Source of the DNA: a bacterium
Lineage (GTDB): Bacteria > Latescibacterota > Latescibacteria > Latescibacterales > Latescibacteraceae
Reading direction: 5' to 3'
Length of the DNA: 64,000 nt
Assembly: GCA_021372535.1 (NCBI GenBank)
Contig: JAJFUH010000107.1
Span: forward strand, 1 to 64,000
This document shows, piece after piece, positions 52,290 through 62,894 of this stretch. The position numbers were made by a program, and so were the translations under genes. Every line of letters begins with the position of its first letter. The first letter of the stretch is position 1. The notes under the pieces were generated by a model that was given only the letters and a program-made list of their open reading frames with translations, ran no database searches and was not told where the DNA came from.

Positions 52290-53879
52290 ATGAAAAGAGC
52301 AGTTATGATTTCTTGTTTTTCGTTTCTGTCTGTACTTGTCTGTACATATTCGGTTCCGGCTCAGACGTTGAATACTATTCTGGCCAAGCTCCAGACGGTA
52401 GAAGAACGTCTCAACGAGCACGAAAAAAACTCCGGAGCTGAAATATCGAAGCAGATCGATAAAGCTCTTGCAGTCAGACTCGCATCAATCGAGTCTGACC
52501 GAAAAAGCGAGCAGGTGCAGGTGAAGTCGAATTTTGCGAAGGTGGACAGCCTTGCCATCAATACCCAGATCGATTCTACGATAGCCTCTCTCAGGTCTCA
52601 AATCGACCTCCTGCAGGAAAGCGTTAAGGAAATGAAAAATACCATAGAAAATCAGGCTGATGACGAGAGCAAAGCTGTCGCAATGGCACCACAAAATAAT
52701 CCTCTCATGACGGCTGCAGGCATGATAAACCACGGAGATCAGGCAATTACAACTACCAGTTCTATCGAATCGGTTACACCAGTAAACAATTCGACAATGG
52801 TCGAAATTGATTATACCCGGTCTCCTTTGGAAATCGAGCATGTTTATTCCGGTGAGTATTTTTCCAAAATTCACGGGGGTATGGAAAAAAAGAACCGGGG
52901 AGATTATCGGGGTAACTTTGATCTGACTGTTTCGGCAAGCAGCGAAGCGCTGGGACTTTGGAAAGGTACAACATTCAGCGTTGACTTTCAGAACGGCAAT
53001 GGCAGAGGTATAAGCGAATCGTATGTTGGTGACTACCAGGTTCTCAGTAATATCGATGCGGGTAACTTTACCCAGATAAGCGAATACACTCTCTGTCATT
53101 CTTTTGCCGGTAACCGGTTCATGATAAAACTCGGCAAACAGGATGCGAATGAGGATTTCAATGTCGCTGACAACGCGGGCGATTTTATCAATTCTTCATT
53201 TGGTATCATGCCGAATGTCCCCCTTCCGACTTTCCCCGATCCCGGGCTTGGAATATCGGTATTCTACACTCTTTCTGACAACATACAAATTAAAGCGGGA
53301 CTCTTCGACGGCCTTAGTCATGGAGGTTCGTGGGGATTTAACACCGCTTTCAGTTCCCACGGGGAAAGCAGTTCGGTCATGGAATTATCATATGGTTCGA
53401 GCCTTCTGCCGTTCTTTAAAAAACGGGGCACATTCAAAATTGGACTCTGGCGTCACGGCGGTCTGTATGCACCTGTTGCAGGAACTGGAAGCAAATCGGA
53501 GAACCTTGGCGGATATTGTATCTATGAACAGGGGATTTTGGGTTATGCTGAATCTGATCATCACCATGTAGATATGTTTTTGCAGTATGGATATGCTGAC
53601 AGGGAAATAAGCGCCATACCAAATTATGCAGGAATCGGATTCAAAGCAGACGGTCTCATTACGGGACGTCCTGATGACAGTATGGGTATCGGAGCAGCAT
53701 GTGCGCTTGTTAACCCTGAAATGAAAGACATGAAAGGAGAAACAGCATTTGAATACTATTACCAGACAACCATAATGGGTAAACTGACATTACAGCCCGA
53801 TGTACAATATATTATTAATCCCGGAGGTATGTATGACAATGCACTCGTAACCGGTATGCGGGTATATATTAATTTTTAA
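52290..53879 (+). CDS. OprB-type carbohydrate-selective porin
   Basis: 529 residues from ATG 52290, following AAAGGAG; signal peptide ending SVPAQ. Residues 25-125 form a coiled coil (LAKLQTVEERLNEHEKN, STIASLRSQIDLLQESVKEM), then a barrel with OprB features: YSGEYFSKIHGGMEKKNRGDY with LTVSASSEALGLWKGTTFSV, FMIKLGKQDANEDFNVAD, FINSSFG, FKIGLWRHGG and an ending in INF. OprB porins pass sugars across the outer membrane; the N-terminal coiled coil probably binds peptidoglycan or trimerises. Followed after 66 bases by an MCP gene, suggesting linked uptake and taxis. Confidence 0.85.
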   Translation: MKRAVMISCFSFLSVLVCTYSVPAQTLNTILAKLQTVEERLNEHEKNSGAEISKQIDKALAVRLASIESDRKSEQVQVKSNFAKVDSLAINTQIDSTIASLRSQIDLLQESVKEMKNTIENQADDESKAVAMAPQNNPLMTAAGMINHGDQAITTTSSIESVTPVNNSTMVEIDYTRSPLEIEHVYSGEYFSKIHGGMEKKNRGDYRGNFDLTVSASSEALGLWKGTTFSVDFQNGNGRGISESYVGDYQVLSNIDAGNFTQISEYTLCHSFAGNRFMIKLGKQDANEDFNVADNAGDFINSSFGIMPNVPLPTFPDPGLGISVFYTLSDNIQIKAGLFDGLSHGGSWGFNTAFSSHGESSSVMELSYGSSLLPFFKKRGTFKIGLWRHGGLYAPVAGTGSKSENLGGYCIYEQGILGYAESDHHHVDMFLQYGYADREISAIPNYAGIGFKADGLITGRPDDSMGIGAACALVNPEMKDMKGETAFEYYYQTTIMGKLTLQPDVQYIINPGGMYDNALVTGMRVYINF

Positions 53880-53945
53880 ACAGATGAAGTAACGTTAGCT
53901 TCATGTATCATTTAATCACTCACTCTTGGAAAAGGAAATGTCTCG

Positions 53946-55595
53946 ATGTTCACAAACATGAAACTTTCAGCGAAAATGACCCTGATGGGCGCAGGCATTG
54001 TCTTTGCTCTCGGGATACTCGGATTTATCGTGTACCATTCCAATTCGACCATCAAGGCAACAATGGAAATCAGCGACGAGATGACCAGTGAAAACAATAT
54101 CGTCCAGGATACCAGAGAAAGCGAACTCCGTATGATCAGCCTTGTGAGAGCGGCGCTTCTTGACAGGGAAGATGGTGAAATTGAATCAGGAAGAATGAAT
54201 ACTATTACCCAGTCCGTGGAAACGATAAAAAAGAATCTCGCCGAAATAGAAAAATTAGCGGATAATGACGTGGAAAAAGTAAATCTTAAAATAGCCAGCG
54301 ATAATCTCGATCTCCTGACGAAGATAATTCAGGAAGATTTGGTTAAACTTATTGCACTCTACAAAAACAAGGATACCGACCTTGCGAAACTTGAACAGCA
54401 GGTGCAGGTTCTCGATTCCCAAATTGAGGAATATGGCAATAAAACAGAAGAGAGTCTTGGTAAAATCGAAGAATACACGTCCGGGGAGATGAATAAGGCC
54501 TCCACAGGTCTTGACAATGCGATTGCGACATCCTCCACGCTGGCACTCATCACGTTCGTGCTCTCTGTCGTCGGCATTATCCTCGTATTCACCCTCTTTG
54601 CGCGTGGTATTATTAAATCACTCAACAACGTTATCGAGGGTTTGACGGCGGGAGCAGAACAAGTTGCATCAGCATCACGTCAGGTTTCCGCATCAAGCCA
54701 GCAGCTTGCCGAGGGCGCCAGCGAACAGGCGTCGAGTCTCGAAGAAACCTCATCGTCCATTGAGGAAATAGCCTCCATGGGCCGTCAGAATGCGGAGAAT
54801 TCCAACCAGGCCAAGACTATGATGAATGAGGCGCGGAAGATAGTTGAGAAGGTGGATAACCAGATACGCGGCCTGGTCGAAGCTACTGAAAAGATCGAAA
54901 AGTCGAGTGTGGAAACCGGTAAAATCATTAAAACCATTGATGAAATTGCCTTCCAGACTAACCTGCTGGCGCTTAATGCTGCGGTCGAGGCCGCACGCGC
55001 TGGAGAGGCCGGTGCCGGATTCGCAGTTGTTGCTGACGAGGTGAGGAACCTGGCTATGAGAGCCTCAGAAGCGGCAAAAAACACCTCCGTCCTGATCGAA
55101 AACACCATCAACGCTGTCAAGACCGGAAGCGAGCTCACCAGCTCGACCATGGAAGCGTTTAAAGAAAACTCAGAGATATCGGAGAAGATAGGGAAACTAG
55201 TCGACGAAATCGCAGCCGCTTCAAACGAACAGGCGCAGGGGCTTGTACAGATTAACACGGCTATTTCACAGATGGACCAGGTGACGCAAACAACCGCTGC
55301 CAATTCCGAGGAATCGGCTTCTGCCAGCGAAGAGCTCACTTCTCAGGCCTCAGAGCTCAATTCCATGGTCGAGATGCTTGTTGTTATTGTCGGAGGGAGC
55401 AACGGTAACGGTAACGGGCGTGGAGCCATTGCACGGGACGATCATCCGAAAAAGCACTCAGCCGTAAGTACCAAACTGAATACGCATAATCCGGCTCCGC
55501 GGGCGTTGCTTAAAACGAAGTTGAAAACCCATGCGAAGGTTGTCAAGGCCAATGATGTAATTCCGTTGGATGAAGAAGAGTTTGAAGCGTTCTAA
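53946..55595 (+). CDS. Methyl-accepting chemotaxis protein without clear HAMP domain
   Basis: A 549-residue receptor: first helix about 10-30 ([20 protein letters not shown]), a four-helix-bundle type outer domain to about 195, second helix about 197-217 ([20 protein letters not shown]), and the cytoplasmic domain with the hairpin tip [20 protein letters not shown] near residue 331. Between the second helix and the signalling helices only some 15 residues are found ([19 protein letters not shown]), so a normal HAMP is missing or very short. The tail ends in EEEFEAF and resembles, but is not, the CheR-binding pentapeptide. A hairpin (ATGAAG / CTTCAT near 53884-53904) lies just upstream. Confidence 0.85.
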   Translation: MFTNMKLSAKMTLMGAGIVFALGILGFIVYHSNSTIKATMEISDEMTSENNIVQDTRESELRMISLVRAALLDREDGEIESGRMNTITQSVETIKKNLAEIEKLADNDVEKVNLKIASDNLDLLTKIIQEDLVKLIALYKNKDTDLAKLEQQVQVLDSQIEEYGNKTEESLGKIEEYTSGEMNKASTGLDNAIATSSTLALITFVLSVVGIILVFTLFARGIIKSLNNVIEGLTAGAEQVASASRQVSASSQQLAEGASEQASSLEETSSSIEEIASMGRQNAENSNQAKTMMNEARKIVEKVDNQIRGLVEATEKIEKSSVETGKIIKTIDEIAFQTNLLALNAAVEAARAGEAGAGFAVVADEVRNLAMRASEAAKNTSVLIENTINAVKTGSELTSSTMEAFKENSEISEKIGKLVDEIAAASNEQAQGLVQINTAISQMDQVTQTTAANSEESASASEELTSQASELNSMVEMLVVIVGGSNGNGNGRGAIARDDHPKKHSAVSTKLNTHNPAPRALLKTKLKTHAKVVKANDVIPLDEEEFEAF

Positions 55596-55637
55596 TAACG
55601 GGAGTTAATTCACGTAAGATAACCTGATGCAATGAAG

Positions 55638-55666
55638 CGGGGGGTACATTGTGCCCCCCGTTATTT
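55638..55666 (+). terminator. Rho-independent terminator after MCP gene
   Basis: CGGGGGG (55638-55644) pairs with CCCCCCG (55654-55660), nine-base loop, then TTATTT. Strong GC stem 42 bases after the stop codon. Confidence 0.85.
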
Positions 55667-55754
55667 AGTCGGTTTGAAAGACTAATTAAACCATATACTT
55701 TATTCTTTACAGATATTAAATATCATATAATTGGTATTATATAAGAATTTCACT

Positions 55755-55979
55755 CTATCTGTTGCGCGGGGATAACTCTGTCAAGTTAAATTCTTCCAAT
55801 TCCACTCTCACACTGACTCGCTCTAATGTGCAGAATAATAACGAGTCATCGACAAGGCCTTTCGTGAGTCCCGCTATGAGATCAAACGAAGGGAAATCCA
55901 CAGGTTGACAATCAGTATTGAAGCTATCAGCATACAAAGTCTTGTACACCTCGGGCGTGTCACCGTAATAGTATGCGTT
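55755..55979 (-). pseudogene. Coding-like fragment, unrecognised
   Basis: The reverse strand is open for 74 codons after a TAA at 55980-55982, reading NAYYYGDTPEVYKTLYADS and onward to ELEEFNLTELSPRNR before a TAG. There is no ATG; GTG 55949 is the only start. Composition looks protein-like (aromatic and acidic, alternating pattern) but it begins immediately after a stop. It may be the C-terminal remnant of a lost gene. The rest of 55667-56072 is AT-rich and empty. Not matched to any family. Confidence 0.3.
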
Positions 55980-56072
55980 TTAAATAGCAATTGCTTTGGG
56001 CGATACTACTATGCAACATTTTCTCAGGCGATTAGTTTAAAGGGATAATATGAGCTTATAGAGGAATAAATC

Positions 56073-59000
56073 ATGACTGCAAAAAAACAAGGCAAAGCGA
56101 AAAAATTCGAAACTGCGCTCGCTTCCATGTTCACCGACATCACCGATGGCAGGCTGGCCAAAGAAACACTGCGGGAGAGCGTGGAAATCTATCGATCCAT
56201 TCTCAAAGCCTCTCCCGATGCCATAACGACCACCGATCTTGATGGTCACATCCTCATGGTTTCGCCCGCGGCATTGACTATGTTCGGTTACGAACGAGAG
56301 GATGAGCTGGCAGGGCATTTGGTTACCGATTTTATCTTCCCCGAGGATCGGGATAAAGCATTATCAAATATTGCCCTTATGTTACAGGGTATCATGACGG
56401 GGCCGGGTGAATACCGTGGATTGCGTGCTGATGGAAGCACCTTTGAAATAGAGGCAAACGGAGAGTTAATCCGGGGCGCTGACGGGCAACCTACCAACAT
56501 AATTTTCGTTATCCGTGACATCACCGGCCGTAAACGTGCAGAAAAGGAGTTGCGGAAGAGCGAGGAATTGTTTAAGTCGATGGTGCACAATAGTGATGAC
56601 TTGACGATTCTGACTGACGATAAAGGCATCGTGATCTATCTCAGTCCTCAGTGTGAAAGCATTCTCGGATACCCGAGCGACAAATTCATTGGGCAAACCA
56701 TGCCGGACATTATTTATCCTGACGATTTCGCCAAATGTCAACTTGCATGGGAACAAGTTTTCCACCACGGGCAAGAACTGCGCGATTTTGAATATCGTAT
56801 TATTGATGGTAAACAAGAAGTGCGGTGGATTTCTCATTCAGCAAGACTGGTCAAGGTGGATGGCAAGGTTTTGGGCATGCAGAACACCATCCGCAACATC
56901 ACCAAACGTAAACAGGGGATGAGAGCGCTCAGGGAAAGTGAGGAGCGGCACCGGACCATACTCCAGACGGCCATGGACGGTTTCTGGCTGGTAGACATGC
57001 AGGGACGCCTGCTGGAAGTTAATGATGCCTATTGCCGGATGAGCGGCTATAGCGAGCAGGAACTGCTGGCCATGAGCATTCCCGATCTTGAAGTCACTGA
57101 ATCGGCCGCCGACACAGCCGCCCACATCCAAAAGATCATAGCACAGGGCGAGGATCGTTTTGAGTCCCGGCACCGCCGCAAGGACAGGAGCATTTTTACC
57201 GTCGAGATAAGCGTCAAGTACCGACCTGTCAAAGGGGGGTTGTTTGCGGGTTTTATGCGCGACATCACCGAGCGCAAGCGCTTAGAGGATGTGCTGCGGA
57301 TGAGCGAGGAGAAATACCGCAGCCTGGTAGACAACTCCAACGAATCCATACTGGTGGCTCAGGACGGTCTGCTCAAATTTGTCAATAACAGAACTTCAGA
57401 GCTGACCGGCTATTCGGAGCAAGAACTAACTGCTATGCCGTTTTCTGAATTCATCCACCCGGATGATCGGGACATGGTGGTTGGAAATTACTTAAGTAGA
57501 ATCAAAGGAGAAGCCCTTCAGCCCAAGTATGAGTTCAGAATTACTACTCGTGATGGTGTTGTCAAATGGGTAGAGATCAACGCCGTCATGATTGAGTGGG
57601 AAAGTAAACCGGCTACACTGAATTTTATCAGCGATGTCTCCGAACGCAAACGAACCGAGGAGGCGCTGCGTGAAAGTGAAGATAAATATCGTACCATTGT
57701 GGAACAGTCGGTTATGGGGATAGGGATATCGAAAGGAAATCAGATCATATTTGCCAATAAGGCTTTATTACGAATGTTAAATTACGATGATCTTGAGGAA
57801 TTTAAAAAAATACCTTTATTAGACCACGTTGCCCCATCTTCGCGTCAATTAATCACTGAACGGATGACGATGATAGCTGAAGGGGAAATCCCTCCACCGG
57901 AATATGAATACGATATAATATCTAAGGGAGGGCTGATCAGGACGTTTCTCGCTTCCAACATTCGTTTATCATTAGGAAAAGAGTTTTATATTCAATCAAC
58001 TTTCCAGGACATTACAGAGCGCAAGCGAGCGGAGGAGGCTCGTGAACGTACCCATAATGAAATGGAGAATCTCCTTAACAATTTAACCGATGCTATTTTT
58101 TCGGTGGATGCTGTTAAAAATACAATGATGATTGTTTCACCCGCACACCAGACAGTGTTTGGCTACCCGCCATCAGAATTTTTTAAAAATCCGCAATTAT
58201 GGTACGAACAAGTTATCCCGGAAGATAAACCAATCATAGATGCGGGTTATCCGGTTTTATTTGCAGGTAATAATCTTCAGCATCAGGTCAGGATAGTTCA
58301 TCCCGATGGGCAAATACGATGGATTGAAGCAAGATTGAGACCGACACTGGATATTGAAGGAAAACTTGTTCGGGTAGATGGGATTGTTGCCGACATTACC
58401 GAGCGCAAACGGATAGAGGAGGCGCTGCGGGCGAGCGAAGAACGCTTCAGAAAAGTCTTTGAAAGGGCTCACCTGGGCATTGTCATCACCTCGCCATCAT
58501 TTAAATTTGAGAAAGTTAATCCGGCTTTTTGCCGCTTAATGGGATACTCGGCGGATGAACTCATTTCCATGACATTCGCAGATATAACACACCCGGATTA
58601 CCTCAAGAAGGATATGGAGAATGTAAAGAAAGTCGGACGGGGCGAAATACCCTTCTATCAAACCGAGAAGCGATATATCAAAAAGAACGGCGATGTACTA
58701 TGGGGTAACCTTATCGTTTCGAGTATCCGCGATGAGCACGGCGCGTTGCAATATTATCTTTCCATGGTAAATGACATTACCGAACGCAAGATAGCGGAAG
58801 AGGCGCTGCGCGAAGTGAATCAACGCTTTGAAGCCCATATATCCAACTCCCCCCTCGCTGTTATCGAGTTCGACCCCCAATTTCGTGTCGTCAAGTGGTC
58901 TGGCGCGGCAGAACGAATATTCGGCTGGAGTCAGGATGAAATCCTCGGCAAAGCAATTACTGAAATGCCCTGGGTCTTCGAGGAGGACATGGAATCAGTA

Positions 59001-62000
59001 CAACAAGTGTCTGAAGACATGCTTACCGCCCGGCGTCCAAGTAACCTGAACATCAACCGCAATTACACAAAAAACGGATCGATTATTCAATGCGAATGGT
59101 ATAACTCTGCTATCTATGATGAGCAGGGACAAATGAGATCAATCTTATCACTCGTACTGGACATCACCGAACGAAAATGGGCAGAACGTCGTCAATTACT
59201 TTCGGCTGAAATCCTGGGGATTCTTAATGAGGATATTGCCTTCTCTGATGCTGTTAAAAATATTCTCATCGCAATCAAACAGGAAACGGGATTCGATGCG
59301 GTTGGGATTCGCCTTCGAACCGGCGATGACTTTCCGTATTTTGTCCAGAACGGTTTTTCCGAGGATTTTCTGCGCACGGAGAATACACTCATTGTCCGTG
59401 AAAAAGGTGGCGATGTCTGCAGGGATGAAAACGGCAACATTTCCCTCGAATGCACCTGCGGGCTGGTACTTTCCGGGAAAACCGATCCGTCAAATCCTCT
59501 TTGTACACCGGGGGGAAGTTTCTGGACAAACGATTCGATTCCTCTCTTAGACCTTATGGCCGACCAGGATCCGAGGCTTCATCCGCGGAACCGCTGCATA
59601 CATGAAGGCTTCCAGTCCGTTGCGCTGATTCCCATCCGCGTGAAAGAGGAGATTGTTGGTCTGCTGCAGCTCAATGATCGTAAAAAAGGGCGCTTAACGC
59701 TCGACAGGATTCGCTTTTTTGAGGGGATCAGCGAAAGCATTGGCATAGCGATTATGCGCAAACAGTCTGAAGATGCGCTGCGGGAGAGCGAGGAGCGATT
59801 AAGGCTGGCGCAGAAAGCCACCAACGATGTGATATGGGATTGGAATATTGTCAATGATCAACAGATGTGGAATGAATCGGGTGCTGTCGTTTTCGGCTGG
59901 ACAGATATAGTAACAGTTCCGCAAACCGCTGCCTGGTGGGTTGAGAAAGTGCATCCAGAAGATCGTCAGCGAGTCGATGATGGATTTTTCACCGTAATAA
60001 ATAATCCAACCGAATCCCGCTGGCAAGATGAATACCGGTTTTTAAAGTCCGATGGAAGCTACGCCCATGTGGTGGACAGAGGGTATGTTATTCGGGATAC
60101 TCAAGGCAAGGCTGTCCGCATGATCGGCGCCATGCTTGACATCACCGAGCGGAAGAAAGCTGAAGAGTTGCTTTTTCTTTCAAAGCAAAAGTTGGAACAA
60201 CACGTTAAGCAGACACTGTTCGCTGTCATCGAATGGGACATCGATTTCAGAGTCAGAGAATGGAATACCGCAGCCCAACAGATTTTCGGTTATACAAAAG
60301 AAGAAGCTCTGGGACAGCATGCCAGCTTCATTATTTCCGAATCCGCAAGAGAACATGTGGATGCTGTATGGCAGGCACTTCTGGTTCAAAAGGGCGGTCG
60401 CAGGTCGATGAACATGAACATCCGAAAAGACAGCCAGATTATTTCCTGCGATTGGTTCAATACTCCTTTGACGGATACTCAGGGAAAGACTACAGGTGTA
60501 ATTTCACTCGCCATGGATGTTACCGCAAAAATACAAGCTGAGGATGCGTTGAAAAAGAGTGAGATACGATATCATGAACTGTTTAGCAATATAAGCAGCG
60601 GAGTTGCTATATATGAAGCGCGAGATAATGGGAACGATTTTATTTTCAAGGACATGAACAAAGCCGGCGAACGAATAGATAACGACCGGAGGGAAAATGT
60701 TTTAGATAAGAGCGTTTTAGAGGTACGGCCGGGGATTAATGAATTTGGGCTGCTCGATGTATTTAAACGAGTATGGAAAACCGGTATTCCCGAATATTTA
60801 CCCGTGAGTCTATACCATGATGAGCGGTTGACAAAATGGTATGAAAATTTTGTCTATAAGCTTCCTACCGGTGAAATAGTAGCAGTCTACGATGATGTGA
60901 CCGAGCGTAAAAAGTCTGAAGATGCGCTGCGGGAGAGCGAGGAGCGCTTTCAGCAGCTGTTCGATCATATGGCAGATGGAGTTGCCGTCTATCAGGCGGT
61001 GGATGAGGGTCAGGATTTTGTCATTGTGGACATCAACAAAACGGGACAATCCCTCAGCCATGTTCGCCTGGACGAGGCGGTTGGCCGACGGGTCACCGAG
61101 GTCTTTCCGGGAGTGGAGCGGATAGGGCTTCTGGACGTATTCCGTCGCGTCTGGCGAACCGGCAGGCCAGAGCATCATCCGCTCACGGAGTACAAGGATG
61201 GCCGCATCAAGGAGTGGGTGGAGAACTATGTATATAAGCTTCCTTCGGGATTGATCGTCGCGATTTATGAAGACACTTCCGAGAAGCATCGGGCGGAGGA
61301 GTTACTCAGGGAAAGCGAGGAACGGCTTGATTCGATAGTGCGTACAATCCCTGACATCATTTATCGACTCGATTCTGAAGGGAAAATTGTATTTGTAAAT
61401 AGTGCAGTAGAACAGTACGGTTATACAACTGATGAGTTAATCGGCAGAGATATACTTGATTTTGTATGTCCCCGTGATAGGGAAAAGGCTTCATACAGAC
61501 TTAATGAGAGAAGAACTGGTGACAGGCATACGAAATCTTTCGAGATACGGTTGATGCGTAAGGATCAGGTCTGTATAGAATTTGATATAAAATCAGATAT
61601 AGTTTCCAGCATGCCGGTATTTAGTGTTGATGCCGAAGGGATCTATATAGCCCAGGGGACCAAAAATCAGGTGTTTTTGGGTACACAGGGAATCGCCCGC
61701 GACATCACCGACCGTAAGCATTACGAGGAGGAAAAGGCTAAACTCGAAGCCCAACTCGCCCATGCCCAGAAGATGGAGTCGATTGGCTTGCTGGCCGGCG
61801 GTATCGCCCACGACTTCAACAATATTCTCTCGATCATTCTCGGATTCGCCCAGATCGCAAAAGAGGACACTATACCTCCCGGCAGTTCCATCATCGAATC
61901 TCTCGATGAAATCGAAAAGGCGGGATTACGGGCAAGCGATCTTGTCAAACAGATACTGGCTTTCAGCCGGAAATCCCAGACCGAGCGTCAGCCGTTCAAG

Positions 62001-62894
62001 GTCGGCCTCGTTATCAAGGAATGCATAAAAATGCTCAGGGCTTCCCTGCCTTCTACCATCGATATCAAGTACACAGATACATCATCGTCCGATCTGATTC
62101 TCGCCGGGCCCGCTCAGATAGAACAGATCGTCATGAATCTCAGTACAAACGCCAGCCATGCAATGCGCGATAAAGGTGGAGTGTTAAAGGTTACCCTGGA
62201 AGACGTTGTCTTCGATACCAATAACATAACATTGTATCCCGGCCTTGTCCCCGGTGAATATTCAAAAATCACGTTCTCGGATACCGGATACGGTATGGAC
62301 CCCCAAATACTGCCCCATGTGTTCGAGCCGTACTTCACAACGAAGAAAAAAGGCGAAGGAACCGGTTTGGGACTGTCGGTGGTTTATGGAATCGTGAAAA
62401 GCCTGGGAGGGAATATCAGCGTATCGAGCACGATTGGCGTCGGAACAACATTCGAGATTCTGATTCCGAAGTACCTGAAGAAAGAAATTACGACAGAGGA
62501 AAAGCCTGCCTTGTTCAAAGGAGGAAGGGAAAGTATACTAGTGGTTGATGATGAATCGCAGATTGTCGATATTGAAATGAAGATGTTGAAAAATCTCGGG
62601 TATTACGTCACCGGATTTACGAAAAGCGAAGATGCGCTCGGTTTCTTCACCGCCAATTCCGGTTCATTCGATGTTGTGATCACCGACCAGACGATGCCGA
62701 TGATGACGGGTGACGAATTAGCCGCAGAGCTGTTAACGATTTGTCCTGATCTTCCAATAATTCTTTGTACGGGGCACAGCGATCGTATCGATGAAAAATA
62801 TATCAGTAAAATCGGTATAAAGGCGCTGTTGTTCAAGCCGGTTACCGTCGCCAATCTGGCTAAGACCATCAGAAAGGTTCTGGATGATGAATAA
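56073..62894 (+). CDS. Giant soluble hybrid histidine kinase with about 13 PAS and one GAF domain
   Basis: A 2273-residue protein with no membrane helix. PAS domains follow one another at about 40-150, 165-280, 290-405, 415-525, 540-655, 665-785, 790-910 and 915-1035; a GAF lies about 1040-1235 (IKQETGFDAVGIRLRTGDD); five more PAS run from 1240 to 1880. Most end in DITERK and are joined by ALRESEERF linkers. PAS 8 and 10 and PAS 11 and 12 are duplicated pairs. Then HisKA with His1913 (GGIAHDFNNILSIILGFAQ), HATPase (NLSTNASHAM, DTGYGMDPQILPHVFEPYFT, GTGLGLSVV) and a receiver with Asp2205 (ITDQTMPMMTG) and Lys in FKP. It should integrate many intracellular signals. The next gene overlaps by eight bases and is probably its phosphorelay target. 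Confidence 0.9.
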   Translation: MTAKKQGKAKKFETALASMFTDITDGRLAKETLRESVEIYRSILKASPDAITTTDLDGHILMVSPAALTMFGYEREDELAGHLVTDFIFPEDRDKALSNIALMLQGIMTGPGEYRGLRADGSTFEIEANGELIRGADGQPTNIIFVIRDITGRKRAEKELRKSEELFKSMVHNSDDLTILTDDKGIVIYLSPQCESILGYPSDKFIGQTMPDIIYPDDFAKCQLAWEQVFHHGQELRDFEYRIIDGKQEVRWISHSARLVKVDGKVLGMQNTIRNITKRKQGMRALRESEERHRTILQTAMDGFWLVDMQGRLLEVNDAYCRMSGYSEQELLAMSIPDLEVTESAADTAAHIQKIIAQGEDRFESRHRRKDRSIFTVEISVKYRPVKGGLFAGFMRDITERKRLEDVLRMSEEKYRSLVDNSNESILVAQDGLLKFVNNRTSELTGYSEQELTAMPFSEFIHPDDRDMVVGNYLSRIKGEALQPKYEFRITTRDGVVKWVEINAVMIEWESKPATLNFISDVSERKRTEEALRESEDKYRTIVEQSVMGIGISKGNQIIFANKALLRMLNYDDLEEFKKIPLLDHVAPSSRQLITERMTMIAEGEIPPPEYEYDIISKGGLIRTFLASNIRLSLGKEFYIQSTFQDITERKRAEEARERTHNEMENLLNNLTDAIFSVDAVKNTMMIVSPAHQTVFGYPPSEFFKNPQLWYEQVIPEDKPIIDAGYPVLFAGNNLQHQVRIVHPDGQIRWIEARLRPTLDIEGKLVRVDGIVADITERKRIEEALRASEERFRKVFERAHLGIVITSPSFKFEKVNPAFCRLMGYSADELISMTFADITHPDYLKKDMENVKKVGRGEIPFYQTEKRYIKKNGDVLWGNLIVSSIRDEHGALQYYLSMVNDITERKIAEEALREVNQRFEAHISNSPLAVIEFDPQFRVVKWSGAAERIFGWSQDEILGKAITEMPWVFEEDMESVQQVSEDMLTARRPSNLNINRNYTKNGSIIQCEWYNSAIYDEQGQMRSILSLVLDITERKWAERRQLLSAEILGILNEDIAFSDAVKNILIAIKQETGFDAVGIRLRTGDDFPYFVQNGFSEDFLRTENTLIVREKGGDVCRDENGNISLECTCGLVLSGKTDPSNPLCTPGGSFWTNDSIPLLDLMADQDPRLHPRNRCIHEGFQSVALIPIRVKEEIVGLLQLNDRKKGRLTLDRIRFFEGISESIGIAIMRKQSEDALRESEERLRLAQKATNDVIWDWNIVNDQQMWNESGAVVFGWTDIVTVPQTAAWWVEKVHPEDRQRVDDGFFTVINNPTESRWQDEYRFLKSDGSYAHVVDRGYVIRDTQGKAVRMIGAMLDITERKKAEELLFLSKQKLEQHVKQTLFAVIEWDIDFRVREWNTAAQQIFGYTKEEALGQHASFIISESAREHVDAVWQALLVQKGGRRSMNMNIRKDSQIISCDWFNTPLTDTQGKTTGVISLAMDVTAKIQAEDALKKSEIRYHELFSNISSGVAIYEARDNGNDFIFKDMNKAGERIDNDRRENVLDKSVLEVRPGINEFGLLDVFKRVWKTGIPEYLPVSLYHDERLTKWYENFVYKLPTGEIVAVYDDVTERKKSEDALRESEERFQQLFDHMADGVAVYQAVDEGQDFVIVDINKTGQSLSHVRLDEAVGRRVTEVFPGVERIGLLDVFRRVWRTGRPEHHPLTEYKDGRIKEWVENYVYKLPSGLIVAIYEDTSEKHRAEELLRESEERLDSIVRTIPDIIYRLDSEGKIVFVNSAVEQYGYTTDELIGRDILDFVCPRDREKASYRLNERRTGDRHTKSFEIRLMRKDQVCIEFDIKSDIVSSMPVFSVDAEGIYIAQGTKNQVFLGTQGIARDITDRKHYEEEKAKLEAQLAHAQKMESIGLLAGGIAHDFNNILSIILGFAQIAKEDTIPPGSSIIESLDEIEKAGLRASDLVKQILAFSRKSQTERQPFKVGLVIKECIKMLRASLPSTIDIKYTDTSSSDLILAGPAQIEQIVMNLSTNASHAMRDKGGVLKVTLEDVVFDTNNITLYPGLVPGEYSKITFSDTGYGMDPQILPHVFEPYFTTKKKGEGTGLGLSVVYGIVKSLGGNISVSSTIGVGTTFEILIPKYLKKEITTEEKPALFKGGRESILVVDDESQIVDIEMKMLKNLGYYVTGFTKSEDALGFFTANSGSFDVVITDQTMPMMTGDELAAELLTICPDLPIILCTGHSDRIDEKYISKIGIKALLFKPVTVANLAKTIRKVLDDE

